Assembly: GCF_003860465.1 (NCBI RefSeq)
Contig: NZ_CP034183.1
Coordinates: 2,720,073 to 2,784,072, forward strand
DNA: 64,000 nucleotides
Direction of reading: 5' to 3'
DNA from: Deinococcus psychrotolerans
GTDB taxonomy: Bacteria; Deinococcota; Deinococci; Deinococcales; Deinococcaceae
The number at the start of each line of letters is the position of its first letter. The stretch's first letter is position 1. This document shows positions 44,840 through 51,695 of this stretch, one piece after another. The notes under the pieces were generated by a model, which saw only the letters and a list, made by a program, of their open reading frames with translations, was not told where the DNA came from and made no database searches. The translations under genes and the position numbers were made by a program.

Positions 44840-45446
44840 AGAATACAGCGTTATTTACAAGAGGGTATCATTCGAGGGTATAAGTGTGGACGATTTCTTT
44901 GCTTTTGCTTGGAAAGATTATTGGTCGATTGCTGGAGCCTTCACATGTGAGGAGATAGCTGCTGTTAGAAAGGAAATTGTGTATAAGCCGGCAAACAGAG
45001 AAATATTGATTGATTTCATTCTCGATCAGATAACGCCCGAGCCATTTGTATTAATTCGTTTACTTGCTGATGCTGACAATGAGACCGCTGCAGCCGCGCA
45101 AGCCATTTATGACGAAATAATGGCCGAACTTCCGGTTTACCACCTCTCCGAAATTATCAAAAAATCTGATGATCTCTCTTCGCTCTCAGAGGAACAGCTA
45201 CATGCTTTGGGGAAAGGTTACGATCCTGCACTTCGCACTGAGATTCATGCTTTCCTCCTTAAGCTTGCTAGGTATTCCAAGGCCACCAGCGCTCAAAAAC
45301 AAGCGGCCATTATTTCGATTGGTTATATCTCTGAGCCACAACACTTTAATTCAGTACTTGAAGTCTTCACCCAAGACGCTTCATCAGAGGTTATTGAATT
45401 GGCTCAGTCCATGTTAGAGGCGGGTCAAGCAGTTCTTCATCAATAA
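44829..45446 (+). CDS. Probable immunity protein for the full-length toxin
   Basis: A 205-residue acidic, largely helical cytosolic protein with no recognised family. 'FVLIRLLADADNETAAAAQAI', in part, and repeated helix pairs ('QHFNSVLEVFTQDASSEVIE') suggest a HEAT-like fold, which is common in immunity proteins. It overlaps the toxin end by 11 bp, has GAGGAAG as its site inside the toxin gene, and is AT-rich like the toxin tip. Role as immunity is inferred from this position; other cassettes follow the same order. Confidence 0.75.
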   Translation: MAFEEYSVIYKRVSFEGISVDDFFAFAWKDYWSIAGAFTCEEIAAVRKEIVYKPANREILIDFILDQITPEPFVLIRLLADADNETAAAAQAIYDEIMAELPVYHLSEIIKKSDDLSSLSEEQLHALGKGYDPALRTEIHAFLLKLARYSKATSAQKQAAIISIGYISEPQHFNSVLEVFTQDASSEVIELAQSMLEAGQAVLHQ

Positions 45447-45612
45447 ACGTCACTGCTGTCAATTGATCTCTACCTCGTTTTGCCCGCTGCTCAACGGCGA
45501 CCCCGCTGCCAGAGAGTCGTTGAGCAAGGGCCACCCGAAGGGGGATGCTTTCGCGTTTTAATTTACAATTGAATGGATTGTGTTACAACGTTCGTGACGA
45601 CTGTGCGACACG

Positions 45613-45945
45613 TTCTTGAACGCCATTATCGGAGCCTTTCAAAGCGTGCAATTCGTAATTGAACGCGGAGCGCAGATTGCCAGTGTGATTATGGACGCCT
45701 TTAACAGCGTGGGGGCCATCGCGGCAGGGAATATCAGCGGCGCGGCGGGATTGGTCGAGCGGAGTTTGGCGGGCGCTATTCCGCTGGCGTTGAGTTTCGT
45801 GGCGAAATTGGTGGGGATCGGGAATCTGGGCGGGAAGATCAAGAACATCATCACCAAAGTGCGTGGCCGCTTGGACGGTTTGGTGGACAAGATGGTGGGC
45901 AAAGTCAAGGGACTGCTGGCGAAGTTGGGTGTTGGGAAGGATGGC
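45613..45945 (+). repeat. Pre-toxin conserved segment, copy 2
   Basis: Starts abruptly at TTCTTGAACGCC and runs to GCGAAGTTGGG, matching copy 1 over its whole length with scattered third-position changes. Confidence 0.9.
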
Positions 45946-46683
45946 AAAGCCGAAGCAAATAATTCAGAAAACGATGTCAGAAGTTTGAGCCAGAAAAGTA
46001 AGGATGTAGATTCTGCTATTGCTGAAGCCGATTTGTTGATGAAAAGACCTAACGCATCTCCAAAATCTGTGAAAAGCAGTTTGGTTGGCATAAAAATTAA
46101 ATATAAACTCAATATTTTGAATCTCGTCAAAGAGTCTGATGGAGAATATCATATTTTTGGTAAAATAAATCCAGAGAATATAGGGCCATCAAGAAAATTG
46201 AGCGATAATCAGAGAGAAGAGATTAAGTAAGGTTCGGCAGATATAAATGCGTACGGAACTCCATATTCTCAATTATCACCAGCAAAGAAAAAGATATTGA
46301 AAGAAAAATTGAACAATAAAACACTCACTAAAGAGGAGTGGCAGCATCTTGAATGGGATAGGCGTTTTAGCAATAGGAGAAAAAGAGGAGTAGATCGATT
46401 TTGGGCTTCTGAACGCATTGCTTTACGTAAAGGTGCGCCTTCCAGAAATTGGACTGAAGAACAGAAGTCTGATATTTTGAGTGGTAAGACTCCAAAACAC
46501 GAAGGTAAACCTATTGAAGGGCACCATCGCTATAACGCCATAGATCATCCACATATTGCGGATGTTAGCGAAAATATTCATCCAGCAACTTGGGACGAGC
46601 ACTTCAATAAATGGCATGGCGGCAATTTTCAAAATGATACTTTTGGCCAACCCAACAACCCTGCTTACCCCGATGATTTTTAG
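45616..46683 (+). pseudogene. Orphan toxin cassette 2: pre-toxin segment plus GHH/HNH nuclease tip, split by an in-frame stop
   Basis: A 356-codon frame without N-terminal domains; it can only start at an internal TTG. Codons 1-110 copy the main toxin's pre-toxin segment, followed by a linker ('YHIFGKINPENIG') and a nuclease tip. Codon 205 is TAA (46228-46230); downstream the frame stays open and carries the GHH-type nuclease signature: 'KPIEGHHRYNAIDHPHIAD' and 'HPATWDEHFNKWHGGNFQN'. A single base change would restore it. A part from 46297 (128 residues) could be made separately from a TTG start. Orphan cassettes are normally silent until recombined into the full-length gene. Confidence 0.8.
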
Positions 46684-46691
46684 GAGCCATT

Positions 46692-47015
46692 ATGTCTAAA
46701 ATACTTATTTTCGCAGAAAGAGATTTAACGGCTGATGACTATTTATATATCCAGAAATTCACGGGAAAGTCAATATCTACGATTAAAAAGTCTATCTCTG
46801 ATGATAATCCTATGGCTGAATATATCCTTTTTATGGATGACTATAAAGAGATAGCAGAAAAAATAAAACTAATGAACCAAAAATTTGGAGATAAGATCGG
46901 ATTCTTCGAAGTCGAAGATATGGAAGAAGATACAAATTTGCAATATGTGAGACAGCATAGAATAAGCTCTGATACTTTATTTAATATTCTGGAAAGCGCC
47001 GAAAACTACGAATAG
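46692..47015 (+). CDS. Probable immunity protein for the GHH nuclease cassette
   Basis: A 107-residue acidic protein, 'MSKILIFAERDLTADDYLYI', then 'ISTIKKSISDDNPMAEYILF' and 'RQHRISSDTLFNILESAENYE'. AGGAG lies 5 nt before the ATG, and it begins 8 nt after the nuclease stop. Size, charge and position fit an immunity protein that blocks a basic nuclease. Family not recognised. Very AT-rich. Confidence 0.75.
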   Translation: MSKILIFAERDLTADDYLYIQKFTGKSISTIKKSISDDNPMAEYILFMDDYKEIAEKIKLMNQKFGDKIGFFEVEDMEEDTNLQYVRQHRISSDTLFNILESAENYE

Positions 47016-47017
47016 AA

Positions 47018-47566
47018 ATAACATTGTTTGTACTATTATTCAATTTGAATCAACTAACAGGTGAAAATATTTGGAAACCTTTTAAAGATGAATCCGAGAC
47101 AGCCGATTTCGTTATAGATAGTGCAATGGGAGAAAAAAAATATGAATACATCTTCAATATTGTCTGAAAAGCTGGAGATGAGGAATGGATTTATTTTTAT
47201 CCTTGAGAAAATGGGTTGGAGTATCATAGAATTGCATAAAGAAACGATGAGAACTATTACACAGACGCCCAAGTGGAGAAAATTGGCAGCAATATAACCA
47301 CGCTAAGCTTGATTCAGCAATATGCTGAAATTCTATCTGAAAGCTTATTCGCAGATTTTGTTCTAAGGTTGTCATTCTCCTCAAACGATTTATCTAGTTT
47401 AGTCAGGTTGATAAATAAACTACCAGAATTGGCGAATGTGGCAGACATAAAGGAATTATTAGGCAAATTTAATGATGCGAAGTGTTCAGTGAAATTGGGT
47501 TTGGAAGAAGATTTTGAAGAATTAAGCCCAAACTCTATTAAGGAGTTCGTAAACTTGGCAAGCTAG
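47018..47566 (+). pseudogene. Decayed immunity-type gene with three in-frame stops
   Basis: One continuous frame can be followed: 'LNQLTGENIWKPFKDESETA', 'GEKKYEYIFNIV*KAGDEEW', 'IYFYP*ENGLEYHRIA*RND' and 'ENYYTDAQVEKIGSNITTLS', ending 'NSIKEFVNLAS'. The stops are TGA 47165, TGA near 47210 and TAA near 47237. The C-terminal 97 codons (from GTG 47273) remain open. Composition and position, after an immunity gene and before the spacer repeat, suggest the relic of another immunity gene whose toxin is lost. Confidence 0.65.
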
Positions 47567-47665
47567 CGTTTGCGCCTAAAAGAACCACGACACCCGCCAA
47601 TCAGAGTGGTTCTTTTGGGGCTGACTGCGAAGCAGGCAATAGATTTGTGTTGTGCCTTACATTTA
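47564..47665 (+). repeat. Inter-cassette spacer repeat, copy A
   Basis: Begins TAGCGTTTGCGCC, where TAG is the stop of the preceding frame, and ends near CTTACATTT. It matches 49432-49535 closely. Confidence 0.85.
47578..47616 (+). terminator. Terminator-like hairpin in spacer copy A
   Basis: AAAAGAACCAC pairs with GTGGTTCTTTT (11 bp, 17-nt loop). In spacer copy B the stem is partly degraded. Confidence 0.6.
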
Positions 47666-47688
47666 AGGCGTGTTGTATGACAACTGGA

Positions 47689-47970
47689 TATCAAAGGCGA
47701 AGTGCAAAACTCGCTGATTATGAACGCTTTTAACAGTGTGGGCGCAATTGCGGCGGGGAATATTAGCGGCGCGGCGGGCTTGGTCGAGCGGAGTCTAGCG
47801 GGCGCTATTCCGCTGGCGCTGAGTTTCGTGGCGAAATTGGTGGGCATTGGCAATCTGGGCGGTAAGATCAAGAGCATCATCACCAAAGTTCGCAGCCGCT
47901 TGGACGGACTGGTTGACAAGATGGTGGGCAAAGTCAAGGGACTGCTGGCGAAGTTGGGCGGCGGGAAGGA
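47689..47970 (+). repeat. Pre-toxin conserved segment, copy 3, with 126-bp internal deletion
   Basis: Starts with the sequence found at 43244 in copy 1, then jumps at TGATT from 43273 to 43400. The two TGATT copies in the full-length gene are exactly 126 bp apart, so the frame is kept. Confidence 0.85.
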
Positions 47971-48901
47971 TGGGAAGACGACTAAAGATGATAAGAATCC
48001 CGACGATAAAAAACAAAATGTAGATGGTACATATGGGAGAGTTGGCTTCCAAGCTGGAAAGGAAAGTCACAGTGTTTGGACGGTTGTCAAAAACTCTATT
48101 CCAGAAATTTATATTGCCTCAACGCCAGATAAGGCCATTTCTCAACTTTCAAGATTCAAAAAGGAAGCAGTTGCGCTTAATGTCTTCAATGATCTGAGAC
48201 CTCATTTCTCGGACGCCGGGAAAGCCGTTGCCGTTGGAATATTAGTCATGAGAAAATCTATCAATTCTTCAGACCGAAATGTCAGATTAATGATTACTAG
48301 TGAAGCAACAGAATCCAGTAATCAGATTGCAAGATATGTTGGTGTTATTAGAAAAAATATTCAAGAAGCTAGAGATAAGCCGACTCAGATGCCCTTGATA
48401 ACAGTGTTATTTAGTGCTGCTAGCTATCCAAAAGACGTACAAGAATATAGATTGCAATTATTTGAACAGCAAATGGGTATCAACAGAAAAACAATAGCTC
48501 AATGGCTCTCCGCTAGATCAGCGTTCATTGCGGGTGGGCGTGGTGGAGCGACAGCACAGTGCCGTGCGCGTCAAGCTAGATTAGACCTCCTAATCGCCAC
48601 TTTTACTCAGAGAATTAGAAAAGCCGAGCCTTCAAAACCTATTTTACAAGCTGAATCAGAAGCATCAACATTGGCACGGCAATGGTTAACCAACCAGAGG
48701 GCACTTCATGCTCCTGACCAAGTTGCTGGAAGTATGGCAAATGAAATTGTAGCTTTAGGTAAAAAGGAAATTAATGGCTCTATAGGTGGAAGTTGGCCGT
48801 CAAGAATTGGAAGTATCGATAGTGGTGTTGCGAATTTTATAAGCACAAATCCAACTGTTGACCAAACTAGGGTGAAAATGAATGTGAGATTAAGTCTATG
48901 A
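47702..48901 (+). CDS. Orphan toxin cassette 3: pre-toxin segment plus Ntox15-like (HxxD) toxin tip
   Basis: A 399-residue frame starting at GTG in the middle of the pre-toxin segment, so it lacks DUF4157 and the N-terminal half. Residues 1-90 copy the pre-toxin segment. The tip contains 'QRALHAPDQVAGSMANEI' (HxxD, 48707-48718) and 'NGSIGGSWPSRIGSIDSGV', which match the 'H-x-P-D-Q-x-A-G-G' and 'SSIGSQW..R' signature of Ntox15 toxins, the family of the Agrobacterium T6SS DNase Tde. The motif order and the DUF1851-type immunity gene directly after it, overlapping by 4 bp, both support the call. A DNase role is inferred from that family. Confidence 0.78.
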   Translation: MQNSLIMNAFNSVGAIAAGNISGAAGLVERSLAGAIPLALSFVAKLVGIGNLGGKIKSIITKVRSRLDGLVDKMVGKVKGLLAKLGGGKDGKTTKDDKNPDDKKQNVDGTYGRVGFQAGKESHSVWTVVKNSIPEIYIASTPDKAISQLSRFKKEAVALNVFNDLRPHFSDAGKAVAVGILVMRKSINSSDRNVRLMITSEATESSNQIARYVGVIRKNIQEARDKPTQMPLITVLFSAASYPKDVQEYRLQLFEQQMGINRKTIAQWLSARSAFIAGGRGGATAQCRARQARLDLLIATFTQRIRKAEPSKPILQAESEASTLARQWLTNQRALHAPDQVAGSMANEIVALGKKEINGSIGGSWPSRIGSIDSGVANFISTNPTVDQTRVKMNVRLSL

Positions 48902-49434
48902 GCCAAGAGGCAATAGAAGTATTTAAAGACAGATTCGGTTCTTTGCGAGACACCGAGGAATGTCCAGTAGAGTTTGCGAATATTTTCCCGCATGAAATAT
49001 TCAATTTCTGGCAAGAGGTTGGATTTGGTAGAAGGTCTGATGGTTTTATTTGGTTGGTCAATCCGCAGGAATTTCAATGGGTTTTGGAAATATTTGACCT
49101 TCCAGAATATATTCCTTTTGCACGCAACTCCTTCGATGAAATATATGTTTTAGATCAGACTGGTTCATGTTATAGATTCTCAGCATCTGATGCTGAGGCT
49201 TGTAAAATCACTGTTGATTTTGAGACGACCCTGTTAACAATTTCTAGAGCATCTTCGACTGATGATGAATTGTTCTATAAAAGACATAAGGAAATGTGGG
49301 ATTCTGGTAAAAGAATTGAAAAAGACCAATGCTATTGCTTTTCACCCGCTATCCCACTGGGAGGGGATGAAGAGACTTCTGACATTTACGTGGGAGACAT
49401 CAGAGTTTATTTTGAACTGTTGAGCCAGATGTAG
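48898..49434 (+). CDS. Immunity protein, GAD-like/DUF1851 type (Tdi-like)
   Basis: A 178-residue acidic protein with the SUKH-like pattern of GAD-like plus DUF1851 immunity proteins: 'FPHEIFNFWQEVGFGRRSDG', 'FIWLVNPQEFQWVLEIF', 'YIPFARNSFDEIYVLD' and 'GSCYRFSASDAEACKI'. In Agrobacterium this family neutralises the Ntox15 DNase. It overlaps the cassette 3 toxin by 4 bp (ATGA) and its TAG stop starts the second spacer repeat. Confidence 0.8.
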   Translation: MSQEAIEVFKDRFGSLRDTEECPVEFANIFPHEIFNFWQEVGFGRRSDGFIWLVNPQEFQWVLEIFDLPEYIPFARNSFDEIYVLDQTGSCYRFSASDAEACKITVDFETTLLTISRASSTDDELFYKRHKEMWDSGKRIEKDQCYCFSPAIPLGGDEETSDIYVGDIRVYFELLSQM

Positions 49435-49535
49435 CGTTTGCGCCCAAAAGAACCGCAACACCCGCTAAACAGAGTAGTTTTTTTGGGCGTTGACTGCGAA
49501 GCAGGTATTGGGCTTTGTGTGTTGATTTACATTTT
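49432..49535 (+). repeat. Inter-cassette spacer repeat, copy B
   Basis: TAGCGTTTGCGCCCAAAAG to TTGATTTACATTT, clearly related to copy A (47564-47665); the preceding gene again ends with its first three bases. Confidence 0.85.
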
Positions 49536-49544
49536 TGGCCTGAA

Positions 49545-49700
49545 CCCCGGCGGTTTTTTGAACGCCATTATCGGGGCATTTCAAAGCGTGCAATTTGTGA
49601 TTGAACGCGGAGCGCAGATTGCCAGTGTGATTACGGACGCCTTTAACAGCGTGGGGACAATCGCGGCGGGAAACATCAATGGTGCGGCAGCACTGGTCAA
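49545..49700 (+). repeat. Pre-toxin conserved segment, copy 4 (truncated remnant)
   Basis: CCCGGCGGTTTTTTGAACGCC to GCGGCAGCACTGGTCAAG copies codons 771-825 of the full-length toxin, then stops in unrelated DNA 40 bp before the stop of a gene on the other strand. No tip or immunity gene remains. Confidence 0.85.
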
Positions 49701-49740
49701 GTTCAATTGCCATACAGCGTTATGCTGGCTTGACCTCTCA

Positions 49741-50124
49741 TCACTTCAAACTGTCCACTTCGCGCAGATCCAGTTGCCGCAGGAGCGTACCGCCGTAGAG
49801 CAGCAGCGCTTTGTAATCGGCTTGGGCTGGTGCCTTGAGCGCAAACTCAGCGCTGTGGCCCGCCGCGTCAAGATAGCGGCTATCGCGGCCCAGTTCCTTG
49901 TCTCCGGCAAACCACACCACGCTGAGATAATCGCCTTGGACGGGGCCGTCTACCCTGGCTCTGACCACCAGATTCTCGCCCCGGCGTTCGAGGGTGGCTT
50001 TGGTGATGCGCAGCGGCAGCACCACCGGCAGCGGCGCTGGAATCACCGGAATAAAGTTGTACCGGCAACTGCCAAGGAGCCCAGCGCTGAGGAGGCAAGC
50101 AACAACCAAAAAAAATCGGGCCAT
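49741..50124 (-). CDS. Small lipoprotein
   Basis: A 127-residue protein with a lipoprotein signal peptide: 'FFLVVACLLSAGLLGSC' with the lipobox LLGSC. The mature part 'ITKATLERRGENLVVRARV' and 'YLSVVWFAGDKELGRDSRYL' looks like a small immunoglobulin-type beta-sandwich. It is anchored outside the cytoplasmic membrane. It lies at the edge of the toxin array in the opposite direction and is GC-rich like the core genome. Function unknown. Confidence 0.72.
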   Translation of the reverse strand: MARFFLVVACLLSAGLLGSCRYNFIPVIPAPLPVVLPLRITKATLERRGENLVVRARVDGPVQGDYLSVVWFAGDKELGRDSRYLDAAGHSAEFALKAPAQADYKALLLYGGTLLRQLDLREVDSLK

Positions 50125-50296
50125 GTCGTGCTCAGCATAGCGGCTGCGCGTGAGGACTCAGGCCGGCGGAGCTCGGCAGACGGCTACAAGAGTCAACAAT
50201 TAAAGTGTGAAATTTTCGACTTTGTGAACGAAAAAAGCCAAAGATTATACAGAAGTAAGTGACGTGTAAGATGTCAACTTGTTTGATGAAGGCAAG

Positions 50297-51145
50297 ATGA
50301 TTACGGCTGAACTGACTCCTATCCGAAGCGACCGCTTTTGGTTGCCCCTGCCCAGTCGTCCCGCCCTCTACCGCCTGTCAACTGACCACTACCCTTGGAG
50401 TGAAGTGCGCAGTGACCTTGAGGCCCGGCCCATGCTCAGTGCAGTGCTGGAAGCTGAGCAGCAGGGTCGGCGCGGACGGCTGCTGTGGAACGCTGGCGCG
50501 GCACTCGGCGGTTTTGACGACACCCGAGACCTCGGCGTCAATGAGTTGATGTCGGCTTTCCCACGCGCCACCGTGCAAGTGACTTTGGTGGATCCGGCGG
50601 TAGCAGGTCTGGCTTGGCAATGCCGCAGCGCCCAGCCTGAAGCCCTCAGCGCGGCTTGGCCGCAGGCCCAAGGCCAATTGGTGAGCAGCAACTTTTCGGG
50701 AGCCCTTCTGGGCGGTGAAGGCGGCGAGGTCATCAGCTTTTGGCAATCGGGCAGGCCGGTGGCGGGCAGCTTGCCGGTCAGCGGCCAAGTGCAGCAGCTC
50801 AGCGCTCCGCAGCCACTTGGCGGCCAAGCGTTGATGGAATTCTGGTCGAAGGTCTTGCTGCTGGCCTCGGCGCAGGCCGGGAATATCGCCGAGATTTGGC
50901 GCAGCTCGGCTGCCGACCTCGCCGACGACCACCCCTGCCTCGATCCGTTTGCCCGCGAAGTCTGGCTTGAAAAATTGTCGGTGCAGGCGGTGCCGGATCT
51001 CAGCGCCACTGAACTGCGTGACGCTCTCTTGGCTGTATTTGACGCCACCCTGCGGCGGCTGCGGCTGCGGCTGCGGAATCTGGCCGTAGCCGAGTTGCAG
51101 GCCTCGCCGATGTGGAGCGTGTCCGGCGCTGGAGACTTGATATGA
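50297..51145 (+). CDS. Hypothetical protein, first gene of a four-gene overlapping operon
   Basis: A 282-residue soluble protein. No family recognised. 'RRGRLLWNAGAALGGFDD' and later 'LSATELRDALLAVFDATLRR' are the best ordered parts; the middle is Ala/Gln/Ser-rich. Start ATG 50297 (MITAELTP) has GAAGG upstream and is preferred to TTG 50279. Its stop overlaps the next ATG (ATGA), and the following two junctions are also ATGA, so the four genes are translationally chained with the HAMP protein at the end. A link to sensing at the membrane is suggested only by that neighbour. Confidence 0.7.
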   Translation: MITAELTPIRSDRFWLPLPSRPALYRLSTDHYPWSEVRSDLEARPMLSAVLEAEQQGRRGRLLWNAGAALGGFDDTRDLGVNELMSAFPRATVQVTLVDPAVAGLAWQCRSAQPEALSAAWPQAQGQLVSSNFSGALLGGEGGEVISFWQSGRPVAGSLPVSGQVQQLSAPQPLGGQALMEFWSKVLLLASAQAGNIAEIWRSSAADLADDHPCLDPFAREVWLEKLSVQAVPDLSATELRDALLAVFDATLRRLRLRLRNLAVAELQASPMWSVSGAGDLI

Positions 51146-51534
51146 CTTTGAATTGGCCCAGCGGCGTGACCGATCAAACGCCACTGCCTTACAGCTTATG
51201 GCGCGTTCTCGACGCTTTGGCGTTGGGGCTGACCTCGGGTCAGGGCGGCCTTCCCAGCGACAGCAAAGTGCAAGAAGCATTGGCTCTCGCCGAGCAGTAC
51301 GCGGGCCGCGCCCAGCGCCAAGAGCAGGCGCTCAGTGAGGAGCTGATCGAGCAGGTCAGCGCCGCACTGATGGCCTGTGTGGGGCCAATCGGCCAGATCA
51401 TCATCGAAGACGCCCTCGATGAATTGCCTGAACCAGCGCGACTTTCGGCGCTGCTCAGGGCCATCGGCGCAGAATTGGAAGATACGCAGCGCCAGATGTT
51501 TGGCAGTCAACTGCGGACGCGGGGCATCGTATGA
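51142..51534 (+). CDS. Hypothetical protein, second gene of the overlapping operon
   Basis: A 130-residue mostly helical protein: 'SLWRVLDALALGLTSGQGG', 'VQEALALAEQYAGRAQRQEQ' and 'IIIEDALDELPEPARLSALL'. The start ATG 51142 overlaps the upstream stop as ATGA; an ORF start at 51112 would overlap by 34 nt and is less likely. Family not recognised. Confidence 0.7.
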   Translation: MTLNWPSGVTDQTPLPYSLWRVLDALALGLTSGQGGLPSDSKVQEALALAEQYAGRAQRQEQALSEELIEQVSAALMACVGPIGQIIIEDALDELPEPARLSALLRAIGAELEDTQRQMFGSQLRTRGIV

Positions 51535-51695
51535 GCTGCCAGCCGTCCGTTTCGGGTGATTTGGCTTTTCTCCCGCATTTGACCCTGCATCAGCAGCTGC
51601 CAGCGCCGCAGGGCCGCAGCGTTTCGCTTGCCAACCGTTCAGTTGCCCGCGTTTTATTTTTCACTGTTTCACCCGTTTCAGGAGAAGCCTTATGA
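51531..51695 (+). CDS. 54-residue small protein chained by ATGA overlaps
   Basis: MSCQPSVSGDLAFLPHLTLH onwards, ending 'VSPVSGEAL'. Its ATG overlaps the stop of the preceding gene, and its TGA overlaps the ATG of the HAMP protein, both as ATGA. Such placing at both ends is unlikely by chance. AGGAG near its end would serve the next gene. There is no recognisable domain; it may be a real small protein or only a coupling ORF. Confidence 0.5.
   Translation: MSCQPSVSGDLAFLPHLTLHQQLPAPQGRSVSLANRSVARVLFFTVSPVSGEAL

Noticed and set aside
45489..45535. Terminator after the first immunity gene (GCTCAACG/CGTTGAGC)
   Set aside because: The loop is over 30 nt and no T-tract follows, so it is not listed as a feature.
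41003..49705. CRISPR array or tandem repeat
   Set aside because: Repeats are hundreds of bp, protein-coding and diverged; there are no short regularly spaced repeats.
41003..49705. Contractile injection system structural genes
   Set aside because: No sheath, tube, baseplate, spike or AAA ATPase signature is encoded in the window; only the DUF4157 effector is present.
49438..50262. 274-codon plus-strand ORF across the truncated pre-toxin copy
   Set aside because: It joins spacer repeat, toxin remnant and the antisense of the lipoprotein gene; only codons 36-87 have an origin as protein.
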